A stretch of DNA of 64,000 nt from the NCBI GenBank assembly GCA_033297075.1, contig MU858205.1, positions 1 through 64,000 on the forward strand. Direction: 5' to 3'. Of this stretch, positions 10,752 through 20,749 are shown piece by piece. The stretch is from Rhypophila decipiens (taxonomy: Eukaryota > Ascomycota > Sordariomycetes > Sordariales > Naviculisporaceae). Below the pieces are notes generated by a model. That model worked only from the letters and a program-made list of their open reading frames with translations, did not search any database and was not told the origin of the DNA. Both the position numbers and the translations under genes were made by a program. Every line of letters begins with the position of its first letter. Positions within the stretch are counted from its first letter, which is position 1.

Positions 10752-11598
10752 TTGGGTTTGATTAGCATTGGAGCACTGAAAGCGGTTGGTTTTGGGGTGT
10801 GGAATTTTGGTCGAGGATTATTAATTTTTTTTAGTTTCTGCTAAAGTAGGCGCCAGCAAGATAGAATCAAATAACAAGAAGCACGGTGAACCATGAAATT
10901 ACTCAGCTACCTATGCTATGGTCGAGAGACCCCTATTGGGCCCATAACCGCCGCTGTGCATGTTATCGCCCCGCTGCACCACAGCCTCACAGTCACAGGT
11001 CTGACTCAAAAACCAGAAAACATCCGATGGCCGTATACGAATAGATACAAGTCAATGAAATCTGAAATCGCAAAACAGTCATGTCACCGCCCAATCCCAG
11101 ATAAGAGCTTGGATGAAAGAGCAACGAGTGCTGAGGGGCGCAAGGGCAGGTGCAGGCACATGGCAGGCTGAGATGGAAGTGGGTCTCAGCGTGGGGCAGC
11201 CCGCCTCACCAACTACAAAAACGAATTTCGCCTTGTAAGTTGTGCCTCTCCTCCTTTCTTCCACAACCTCCAACCACCTTCCGTCACCGTCACAGGAGCA
11301 CCATTCAAACTGCGACGCTTTCTATTCAACGTCACCGACACTTCTGCAAACCCATCTCTTGAACTACGCGCCTCTAAGTCCCAACGAGTCTGTCCTTGCA
11401 ACTTGCGGTGGTGCAAACGCCGAATCAATTGAAAAATAGACCACCGACTTGGGCTTTTGTCGCAAACTACAACTTTTCGCCCCCACCAAAAAAAACCCGA
11501 CGCTCGATTTCTCACTTTCACTTCCACGCCTTTGCCACATTTCGATTCTCAAATACCCTCCGTCACCTCACGCCGTGCCATAGGTCTCGGTCGGCAAG
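10752..11598. other. Intergenic region and 5' leader of the DUF4246 gene
   Basis: No gene supported. From about 11230 onward the strand is pyrimidine-rich with CACC/CTTCC runs, as expected for a 5' untranslated region of the gene starting at 11599. Confidence 0.45.
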
Positions 11599-13740
11599 AT
11601 GGAGGTGGATTTCTCAGCCTTTGACAACTCCGGCTCCGGCCCTATTAAGGTACCTGGCTTTAACGGGCTTGATCAGTATGTCGAGGGCGTGGGAAGTGAC
11701 GGCACACGTCGCTTCATTCACGCCTTGGACAATCCCAGGCACTGGCCGATGCGTGCCACGGCACGTGAGATTGCCATGCTGAGGTGTATGGAGAGAATCA
11801 CCGACAAGCCGAGATGGCACCGCGACATCTTCGTGCAGGATATCCTGTCCGAGTGGAGGGTGGAGGCGATCAATGCCGACTGGAAGATCAGTGACAAGGC
11901 CTGGACGTGGTGCGTTCAGGAATTGCAGGACAAAGCGCGAGATTTCGTCGACACAGGCCGCGTTGTGGTATTGGACTACGGTGCAGCGAGAGTATGCAAA
12001 TTCGACTTGACCGACGAACTGACTACTCTGTTGCAGTCGACTGTTACCGAGGTGGGAGAGAGGGAACCCAGAAAATTACTCCCCGGCTCAGACGGCGTTG
12101 CTCACATTGTCGATCCACACCTTGCTCCTCTTATGTATGGCTGGACGAAGGTTTTGTCCAAGGGCGGCGTTGTCGGAATGGATGACGTTGATGCATATAA
12201 CCGCGGCGATCGAGCTCCAGAGGCATGGGGTAGCTTGGACCCGATAGAGCTCGAGGGGGAGGGGGACCCCTGGGCCAATGCTCACACCATCGCTCGTCGG
12301 CAACAGGTTCTGGGGTATATGTTTGAGGATAAGCATTGGCTTCCGTGCGAAGTGTCCTTCAGCACCGGGACAGCAACACGGCCGAAGGTGAACATCACAT
12401 CGTACATCAACGATCTACACCCACACGGACAAGCTCATGCTTATGCAGCCATGGAGCAGGCTGTTTCCGTCGCCGTTGAGTCCTGGAACGACGTTCTCAT
12501 TCGTGCCCCAGATGCTTGCAAGTATCCATACTCAAACTCCATGGCAGTGGGCAGAACACCAGCGCGAATCAAGACATACGGTGCACAATATCACCCCGAG
12601 CCCGGTGTGTCATTTACTTTTCAGGAATGGAAGGCGGGAGAGAACGTGGATCGCGCCATTGTCCCAAAGCATGCTATCGAGCCAGATGAAGAGTTTGAGC
12701 CCTACTCCGTTTCCATACAGAACCAATTCCGAGAACGTGGGCTGCAGGTTGTCGTCCAAATAGACAGCATCGAACTGGACCCCTCGCTCCCGCCTCCCGT
12801 CGCGAATTCCGAACCTTACACCTGGCATTCAGCGGACAGTCAGGCAACGGACTACATCTCAGCTACCTCCATCGTTTTCTTTGACCTCGACAACATCGAA
12901 CCTTTCCGCATTTGCTTCCAACAGCCGTCGCACCTTGAGAAATCCCACTTTTCCGACGCTGAACAAGGAGACTTCAGAGGCATGAGGGAAGTCTTTGACC
13001 TCGGCTACTTGAATTACAGGGCCGGAGACCGTCGTCGCAAAGACCGCCATATTTGGTTTCAGGACTTGGGCTCGGTCGAAGCATGCAAAGGACGGATGGT
13101 CTCATTTCCCGGGCCAGTGAGCTATAGGTTCGATCGCTCCAAACTCGTCGATCCCTCGAAGCCAGGACGGGCCCGATACTTGACCCTCCACCTGGTCGAT
13201 CCAAACTATCGTGTCTGCTCAACAAGGAACGTCCCACCTCAACGACTAGACTGGTGGGCTCATGACGTTGCGAGACGCACGCACTTTGAGCTGCCGCAGG
13301 AACTGTATGACATGGTAATCGCGAAGGTAGCGGCCGACCTCAACTCCGCTAGTCGGGTTGCTGGGCAGAAATGGCCGATGTTCACCAGTGAACTGCTCCA
13401 GGGACTGGGGCGGCAGATGCTAGCAAGTCGTCTTCTCAATGAGAGGTCGGTACGCAGCTATATTTTGCACTGTCCTCCTCTCAACCAGCTGAGACACGGA
13501 CCAGGATTCCTCGAGCATGATGACGAAGCCGCCTCTAACGAAGAAGACGACTCAGAGGAAGCCGACTCTGATAACGAAGAAGACGACTCAGAGGAAGCCG
13601 ACTCTGAGGAAGAAGTTTCCGCAGAAGATAGGGCATTCTGGAGAGGAGCCCTATCCGAGATTGATGAACTATCCGAGGAAGATATGGAATTGTACTTCCA
13701 AGGCGGCGAATTGATGGTACTGGATGATATACCAGAGTGA
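11599..13740 (+). CDS. DUF4246 family protein (713 aa)
   Basis: A fungal family (Pfam DUF4246) of unknown biochemistry, recognised from its layout. An N-terminal segment has AREIAMLRCMERITDKPRWH; a mid-region has SYINDLHPHGQAHAYAAMEQ; then WNDVL; then a core that ends ATSIVFFDLDNIEP. In other members, as I recall them, the core carries a conserved W-H-x-E-G-x-x-x-E stretch. Here the corresponding place (about residues 408-418) reads TWHSADSQATD, so the motif seems altered. The C-terminus is a strongly acidic tail (about 635-690) built partly from a duplicated 34-bp DNA unit. Intron-free. The ATG at 11599 is the first in frame after a pyrimidine-rich leader. Catalytic activity should not be assumed. 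Confidence 0.8.
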   Translation: MEVDFSAFDNSGSGPIKVPGFNGLDQYVEGVGSDGTRRFIHALDNPRHWPMRATAREIAMLRCMERITDKPRWHRDIFVQDILSEWRVEAINADWKISDKAWTWCVQELQDKARDFVDTGRVVVLDYGAARVCKFDLTDELTTLLQSTVTEVGEREPRKLLPGSDGVAHIVDPHLAPLMYGWTKVLSKGGVVGMDDVDAYNRGDRAPEAWGSLDPIELEGEGDPWANAHTIARRQQVLGYMFEDKHWLPCEVSFSTGTATRPKVNITSYINDLHPHGQAHAYAAMEQAVSVAVESWNDVLIRAPDACKYPYSNSMAVGRTPARIKTYGAQYHPEPGVSFTFQEWKAGENVDRAIVPKHAIEPDEEFEPYSVSIQNQFRERGLQVVVQIDSIELDPSLPPPVANSEPYTWHSADSQATDYISATSIVFFDLDNIEPFRICFQQPSHLEKSHFSDAEQGDFRGMREVFDLGYLNYRAGDRRRKDRHIWFQDLGSVEACKGRMVSFPGPVSYRFDRSKLVDPSKPGRARYLTLHLVDPNYRVCSTRNVPPQRLDWWAHDVARRTHFELPQELYDMVIAKVAADLNSASRVAGQKWPMFTSELLQGLGRQMLASRLLNERSVRSYILHCPPLNQLRHGPGFLEHDDEAASNEEDDSEEADSDNEEDDSEEADSEEEVSAEDRAFWRGALSEIDELSEEDMELYFQGGELMVLDDIPE
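13537..13606 (+). repeat. 34-bp perfect direct duplication in acidic tail
   Basis: The 34 bases at 13537-13570 recur exactly at 13573-13606, a 36-nt period that is a multiple of three. The unit encodes NEEDDSEEADS and lengthens the acidic tail without changing frame. Confidence 0.85.
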
Positions 13741-14141
13741 CTTGTCGGGGTGATCTCAGGCATAATTGTCTTGACTTCCAGTCCAGTCAGGGCATCTATT
13801 CTAGCCAGCTATGCCATTGATTCTAATCTGGTCCAAGCATTTATTCCAGCATAAAAAGGCACCTGATGATCAAGAGGAGGGGAAGAAAAGTAACACGAGA
13901 TAGCAAGTACTATAATCCAGCAGCGAATAGCGATAGATAGTCAATGGCATGTTTTAAGTTGTACAAAACCCGCGCTCACTGTTTGCTCTGAGCGTACCTA
14001 CTACTAATGAAGCTGAATGCTTACAAGAACGTGAAAAGCAAGATGGCATATGATCTGCCACTGGTAACATCACCCCCGATTATCATTGTATTCCAGAGCT
14101 CCCTTTCGTATCCAAAATCCCAGGTCTTTCTCCAAAGCCTC
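13741..14141. other. Short convergent intergenic region
   Basis: Lies between the 3' ends of the DUF4246 gene (plus) and the BTB gene (minus). Nothing else seen. Confidence 0.5.
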
Positions 14142-15371
14142 TCAGTAAAGCTGATAGCCAAGACTACTCTCCAAATTCAACCCCTTAACGCCATCCTCCA
14201 GGTCCTCGATCCCATCCAACCGAGCAAAGACCCTTCTGGCCGCACAGTCATGCCCGTTATCGATCCTCGGCAAACCGCTAGTTCCATTGAGACCCGTCCT
14301 AGAAACCGGCTCAGGCGAAGAATCAGGCGTGATAGGTTTTCCAACCCCCGCATTCGGGCTCTTTCGTTTCCTATTCGCTATGACGCCATTCGTTTTCCGG
14401 GCGGCGCTATTATCCCAGAGACTTGCTCCCAGGCGGAAACGATCGAGCTGGATACTTGTTCCGCCAATGGCCTTCACGATCCCGGCGTAGCTTGCTCCGG
14501 TGAAGGGCTTGGCTGGTTCGGGCCAGATGGAGGTGTGTCCTGATCGATGGAGGGTTTTGATGAGGTCGCCTAGGAGGAAGTTGTCGCAGAGGTGGGTGTC
14601 GCATTTTGAGGCTGTTTCGTTGAGGAGGTCTTGGACTGCTGAGTGGATTATGTGGAGGGATTTGCCTACTATTTCTTGGCGTTGGGCGTCGATGTGCTCT
14701 TTGGTTAGATTGTTAGTATGGGAATCTGGGGGTAAAGGTGGCTGGCAGGGAAACTTACTGATGATCTTGTCACGGATGGGCAAGCCATGGGTGTTGATTG
14801 GGCCGGAAGCTACTAGGGCGATTTGGCGTGTGGTTTGCTTGAAGATCTCGGCTTGTTTGAACACGTGGCTTATGTAGATCCATTGTGTGAGAGCTTTCTC
14901 GCTTAGCTCGTCGACTGAGGCGCTGGTGCTTTTCCAGAGAGTACTGATCCACCTGTCTGCGTAGATTTCCAGGCTCTCGTAGAATTGGAACTTGTCCACA
15001 AAGAAAGCAATCTTGGCGAGGGTGTCCAGGTCCGCATTCTTTGGGACTTTGGATCCCCGGCCGTGGACGGCGTTGAGGACGACCGTCACTGCCTTGGGGT
15101 CGAATCCGGGGGTGAGTGAGATGTGGACTCGTCCGTCGGATTGGATCTGGCTTGACTTTTTGAACTGGAGCTTGTTTTTAAAAGGTTTCGAGGAAAGCGT
15201 GAGATGCTTGGATGAGACTTTGAGTCGGAGACCGGGGGTGGTTGAATTTGGTGAGGATTGAGCAAAAGGGGGGACTATGAGAAGGACATCGGCATCATGG
15301 TCGACTTCGTAGAGGGAGGTCATGTTGGCGAAGGGGGATTCCACCACGAGTATTTGGAGAGAGTCCATCAT
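14142..15371 (-). CDS. BTB/POZ domain protein (about 389 aa after splicing)
   Basis: Residues about 22-140 have the BTB/POZ pattern of fungal single-domain proteins: D-A-D-V-L-L-I-V, L-K-V-S-S-K-H-L-T-L-S-S-K-P-F, then FDPKAVTVVLNAVHGR and a LAKIAFFVDKFQ helix. BTB domains mediate dimerisation and recruit partners; no second domain is recognised, so the partner is unknown. One intron is likely at 14699-14758 (60 nt, donor GTAAGT, branch TACTAAC, acceptor AAAG). It is a multiple of three and has no stop, so the unspliced reading of 409 aa is also open. Splicing changes a Ser to Lys at the junction and removes a proline-rich insertion. The C-terminal third is Ser/Pro-rich and weakly conserved in appearance. 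Start ATG 15371, or 15368 immediately after it. Confidence 0.75.
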   Translation of the reverse strand: MMDSLQILVVESPFANMTSLYEVDHDADVLLIVPPFAQSSPNSTTPGLRLKVSSKHLTLSSKPFKNKLQFKKSSQIQSDGRVHISLTPGFDPKAVTVVLNAVHGRGSKVPKNADLDTLAKIAFFVDKFQFYESLEIYADRWISTLWKSTSASVDELSEKALTQWIYISHVFKQAEIFKQTTRQIALVASGPINTHGLPIRDKIISKFPCQPPLPPDSHTNNLTKEHIDAQRQEIVGKSLHIIHSAVQDLLNETASKCDTHLCDNFLLGDLIKTLHRSGHTSIWPEPAKPFTGASYAGIVKAIGGTSIQLDRFRLGASLWDNSAARKTNGVIANRKRKSPNAGVGKPITPDSSPEPVSRTGLNGTSGLPRIDNGHDCAARRVFARLDGIEDLEDGVKGLNLESSLGYQLY

Positions 15372-16988
15372 GAATTATGTCTGTCCAGTACCAGTTTATG
15401 ATGAAATGTGTGGACAGGAGCTCCTCTGAAGGTAATCAGCTCTTCACGTCACACTCGCCAATGAGGTTGCAGTTGGTAGTCGACAGCAGAATATTTGGGT
15501 GTCACCTTGTCATTTGGTGTTGAATAAATGACTGGAAGTGAAAATTCAGGGTCCAACGATACGATGGATAAATATCTCACGATCTTCACTCAGGGGGATT
15601 TGCAGAAACTTTAATTTAACATGGTGTTCAATTTGGAGGCGGGAAGAGTTCATTGCGTGAGGGGTTTAACCGATCACGCAATTGGCGCTCAACTCAATTG
15701 GTCATGCTGGCGGCTGGGACTTGGCGATGTTGGCGTTTTACTCTTTTGGGAACAATGCTCAATGTTGAATGTGACCTGTGTGATGAAAACTCTTTAAATG
15801 TAGGAGATTCACAGCTTCGACTCAATTAGATCTGATGATTTAACCTGCGATTTGATGGAACAAGTTGGACGTTGCGGTTCATATATCATACCGTCTCTCA
15901 CCTAGGGCTTAGGCTTAAAGAGTGTAGCGACAGTGAGTGATTGCTATATGGCCTTTCAGAAATTTCACATAGATCACTCATTTTCATTGCCTCATATCAT
16001 TCTTATTTCATTTTCATCCATTTGCTCTCATGGTTCAGCAGTCATCCTCTCATCATGGTTCATCTTGAGAGTGAAACGGATATTCTCATACAGATGCCGG
16101 CCAAACCGTCTTGAATTCACAAAACCCTTGCGACATCTCATGAGGTTTCAAAGTATTGCATCAAACCACTGTTACCGATCAGTCTACGAAACTGTGTTCG
16201 CGTTGGTGGAGATGTGAGATGTGAGATGATGGCAGTGTTGGGGCTGAAGTGAGCCAAAATCATGGTCACATGACACTTCCATGTGTATCTGTTAGGAAAT
16301 ACTAACAGTGACAGTTGCGTCACTAACAGATGCTACGTAACTGTACTCCGTCCACCGGTCCTCCAGTCCTATCCCACTTTCCTTTTACTCGGCCATCCTC
16401 ATCTCATAGCCACCGCGACCTGAACACCGAGTCCTTTTCGAGAAATCTTTTAGTTACACCATTGAAACGGATTTGTCATTTCCTCGAATCTCGTTAACCA
16501 GCAGAGACAGGTTACACAGCCGCTGCGACTGCTGCGGGGTCAGAACAACGAAATGGCATTCTGGAAGGCTTCTTTCCCATGCTGGTGCCCACAGATCTGC
16601 CTTGGCCCGATCATTCCAGCTCCTCGGTATCCAAACGATCACCGAGCTGCACAAGCTCCAAAGTTGGCATACAACATCTTAATTCATGCTCGGTGTAGAC
16701 AATTATTCCTCGTCAATTTATCGTGCTTCATGTCATCATCTCGCAACGTGAACGGCCGAATTCACAGCCGCGAAGTCCGCTCAGCCACAAACCGATGCTA
16801 GGCGAAATCCGAGCACTCCAAACTTAAAGTCGGGTTGTGAGCCACATCTCCGCTATAAACGAGTTCATTTCCCCGCTCACCGCACCCCAAGCTTTTTCGG
16901 CACGGCCCCACCCGGCGACAACTGCATCAGCCAAGAACCCGGACGGACCGGGACATCGTTTACCAGCGCGAAAAGCATCATCTTGGCC
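15372..16988. other. 1.6-kb divergent intergenic region
   Basis: Lies between the 5' ends of the BTB gene (minus) and the GRDP gene (plus), so both promoters should be here. No coding sequence or clear TATA box was identified. Confidence 0.5.
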
Positions 16989-19684
16989 ATGTCAAAACGC
17001 CTTTCCGGGTTATCCCGTTTGACCGGCCGCTCCGGCTCATCAAATGCCAGCAGCTCGACCAACGAACCAGCACCTCCTCCAGCGTACGCGGCCGTCAATC
17101 AGAACCAACCAACCACTGATTTCCCGACTGCAGAAGAAACAGAAAATGTCAATCTGACGGCCGCTTTCGATCATCTCAGCCTAACCAGTGGCCCTGCCCA
17201 CCCAACTCCGGAAACATGCCTCGCTCATTTGAAGCTGCTGTTCGCCTTTCAGTCCATGAAGGAGGAGATCGGTTACACAGATGGCCTCTTTGGTCTCTGG
17301 AACAGTCTTGCCGGCCCACCTGAGAATCTCAAGGGTTTGGAAGAAAAGACTCCTCAGGAAAGAGCCCAAAACACGCAGTTGGCTGCTTTGAGCAGGATTC
17401 GCGAGAAGCGGTGGGCTTTGTTTGTCGCCAGGGCAGTTGAGAGATACGAAGTGTGGTGGAAATCGATGCCCGCCTCCCCGTTGACAGAGCAGCTCATGTC
17501 GGAGAATCCATCGAATTACTACACAAGGTTTCCCGTTGGTCCGGCCCATGCTATGAAGTGGGAGACAAACATGCTGCCTCCTTTAGGTGGGTTCTGATAC
17601 TCGATTTGCTTGCATCATGGCAGCTCAAGCTAACTTGATTCTTCCAGACATCCTCATGGTTTGGCACACGCACATGCTAAACCCTCGAGCCTTTCTCGAA
17701 GACTGTCTGCTCACAGGTCTCAGGGCCCTCTGGGGGGCCGGAATGCCCTGGGATGTGGTCAATCAGGTGATCGATACTGACTTCAACTACAACCCTCCAG
17801 ACGTTGTCAAAGCCCACTGGATCGCTCGAACTGGCCTGTCTTGGGACAACGCAGATGACCCAGCGTACAAGTCCGTAAAATGTCCTCGATGTGCCACTCA
17901 TCTCAAGATCCCCTGGACGACGTGTGGGCAGCCAGAGGAATACTCACCCAGTCCCAATGCGCAGCCAGAACTCATCGGGACTGGCTACGGGGACGGTGGG
18001 CTGAATTTCAGATGCAGCAGCTGCAAGATCATCATCCGAAAGGAGCTCCTCGCCGTGTCCAAGTTCGTCAAGGATGCACAAGCTCTGCTCGGATCCGAGA
18101 ACCGGCCCATGCCGGGGACCGTACTTGACCCTAAAACCGGCACACCCACTTTTCCCTCTACCGCCCTTGAAAGAAGTCGCTTCCCCCAAACCTTTCCTAA
18201 TCGCCTCCTCAAAAGCGGAGCCAACATGATCCGGTCGACCATCACAAACCTGATCTTTTCCTCGACCGGCACAACTGGTCCAACAATGGAAGACGTCCGT
18301 AAGCAGATCGAGATAGTTCTCACAGACAGCCGACTACTGAAGGAGGTCGAAGGACTATCCGCAACCTCCCTTCGCTCATGGCGCATACAACCGGAAGCAA
18401 GACTCGCCACCCGCAAGATGATGGCTCACTACTGGGAGAACTTCTCGCCCTTTGCGCTGGACCTCTGCAGCGCGGTCATGCGCCAGGGCGTCTTCATCGA
18501 CAAGATGTACCACATTGACTGGCTACACTCGCCTTCTGCCTCGGATACAATGAAACGCTTGTTGCTCAAATACGAACGTTTCTTTGAAATCATGTCAGCC
18601 AATCCCAACAGAGTCTGTGTACCCACGCTGGACGTCGATCTAGCCTGGCATACCCACCAGCTCAGCCCAGTTGCGTATTACGCCTACACGGTGAATCGAT
18701 GTCAGAAGTTCATCGATCATGATGACAAAATTGATGAAGATACACTTTCCTCACAGTTCGAGTGGACGAGCAAAGAATACCAAGACAAGTTCGGAGAAGT
18801 CTACAGCGAGTGTACCTGCTGGTACTGCGAGGCTATCCGAACGAGCCACATATCTTCTGTGGGGAGCGTGTTGGGACTTTCCAAACAAGAGAAGGTGGCA
18901 GAGAAGTTCCACGAGACGACTGCAACTGCGGAATTCTGCAAACCCGACAAGGCAGCGCATATCTCGGCGCACAATGCTGTCAAGACCAATTACGACCCTC
19001 GGTTGGAGAGTCTTGCGCGCATGTCTCTTGGCCCAGAGGCATTGAAGACTGCACGTGTGGCGGATACAAGACGAAGGGTGCACGCGCAGATGGCAGCCTG
19101 GCATAAGAAGCGCATTGAGGAGGGGTATGCCAAGGCTCAGAGGAGGGCCGAGAAGAAGGGGAGGAAGATTCCCCCGCGGGACGGCAAGGGCGGGGATGGA
19201 AATCAGTACTACGATCATTGGGGCTATCCGTATTATTACTATGGTCCGTGGATGTACGCCGTTTGGCTGACGCCTGGGATGTATTATGGATGGGCTCCGG
19301 GGTATGTAGCTGGCTGTGGAGGGGGTGCTTGGGCTGCTTGTGCTGCGGGGAGTTGTGGTGGCGGTGTTGCTGCTGGTGCTTGTGGTGGTGCTGGGGTAAG
19401 TTTTCCTTCTTTTTTCCTCTGGTTGCCTTGGTTGTGTCTTGATGCTAACGAGTGAGTTTTACAGGGCTGCGGTGGTGGTGCTGGAGGAGGAGCTTGTTCA
19501 AGCGGGGGCTGTGGAGGAAGCAGCGGTGGTGGTTGCGGAGGAGGAGGAGGGGGCGGCGGATGCGGAGGTGGTGGAGGTGGTGGAGGTTAGTTGGCCACAC
19601 CTTTCCGCATTGCTATTCTCTCCCTTTCATACCGGTTACTAACTCTGTGTGGGACTAGGTTGTGGTGGTGGTGGTGGCAGTTGA
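16989..19684 (+). CDS. Glycine-rich domain-containing (GRDP/DUF1399) protein, 830 aa
   Basis: Four exons: 16989-17586, 17648-19395, 19465-19585, 19659-19684. Introns are 61, 69 and 73 nt, with GTGGGT, GTAAGT and GTTAGT donors; introns 2 and 3 have GCTAACG and TACTAAC branch sites. Joined frames agree at every junction. The start is the ATG at 16989. The family (DUF1399) is marked by two histidine motifs, here MVWHTHMLNP (about 203-212) and DVDLAWHTHQLSP (about 529-541). A zinc-ribbon-like pair of Cys-x-x-Cys motifs (CPRC, CSSC) lies between them. The C-terminus is a Gly/Cys-rich tail (CGGG repeats) preceded by a Tyr-rich stretch. Plant GRDPs act in growth and stress responses; a fungal role is not established. 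The last two introns split the low-complexity tail, so isoforms with shorter tails are likely. Confidence 0.85.
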
Positions 19685-20020
19685 GTACCATGCGTGGAGT
19701 GGAAGGAACGGATAAGGCGGGTATTACGTATGACTTGAGCGGTGTATTTCCGAGTTCCTTATTTTGGAATGGGCGTGAATAGTGACCGCACTATCAATAT
19801 CTCAGAATGAGTGATGCAGAGTTACGTCTGTCCTTGGCGAGCATTGGTTTGATGCTCGTGCTCATAGGAGGAGAATCAGGAGATTTGTCGTATCCCCGCA
19901 TCGTCATGACACTATTGAATGCACGCAAGAAGATTGTATGATCAATGTAACCACACCTCCGGGCTCGTTTTCGACAACGACGTTTGAATAAGACAAACAA
20001 CCAACAGACCGAGTTGAGAC

Positions 20021-20033
20021 GGACCCGACAGTC
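20021..20033 (+). repeat. GGACCCGACAG motif, copy 1
   Basis: GGACCCGACAGTC. One of four occurrences of the 11-mer within 1.9 kb. Confidence 0.6.
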
Positions 20034-20089
20034 CGGTACAGGCTAATCAAGCCGGTCACGGCATTGGAGATGTTAGCTGATACCAAAAG

Positions 20090-20749
20090 GGACCCGACAG
20101 TCTGGGTGGGTGGCTTGCCCTGCCGAGATATGCGGTTCTTGACAGGTGAAATGTGTGACGAGAAAACGGCACTTGCATTGAACCATATCGCCGGGACTGA
20201 TTCTTCAGTTTTCTTTGGAGTGGAATGCGAAAAGCTCGGGATATGACATGCATGTGTGATAAGTGCGAGGTCAGAAGAGGAAGATTGCATTTAGGCGTCC
20301 AGTTGCCTTGCCGTGTGAGTGGGGTTCACTCACCGGTCTTGGGAATCAGTTTCAAGATGAGCAGGTTTCTCATTACAAATGTTCTTTTTGATGTTCAAAC
20401 ATTTATCTGCCTGTCCCCATGGTGGCTGTGATTGGGCGGATTTAGGCATATCATGCTGCAGATTATAGATATCGTTATCTTCTCCGCATCTCGGTCTCGA
20501 GCATGGCATTAACCTCACTACAGTTGGACCCGAGGGAGTGGAACGCCGACCTCCTTCCAAATCCAACAACATCAAGAAACGTCGGAAAGCTCGATCCTCC
20601 TGCAAAATGATGTCTGTACACGTAGTTTCCATCACATCACACCGCTTGCATGCATGGGATGTCGGCATGATAGATGATATTAGCTTGCCATCGCTTGTGA
20701 CCAGGAGTCTAGGCCGGCAAGGAATTAACCGACCCAGTCTGTCGGGTCC
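20090..20749. repeat. Inverted-repeat pair bounding about 660 bp
   Basis: GGACCCGACAGTCTGGGT at 20090-20107 recurs inverted at 20732-20749 with one mismatch. A further inverted copy of the core lies at 21885-21895. No target-site duplication was seen, so the pair may be remnant ends of a DNA element or spaced protein-binding sites. Confidence 0.45.
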
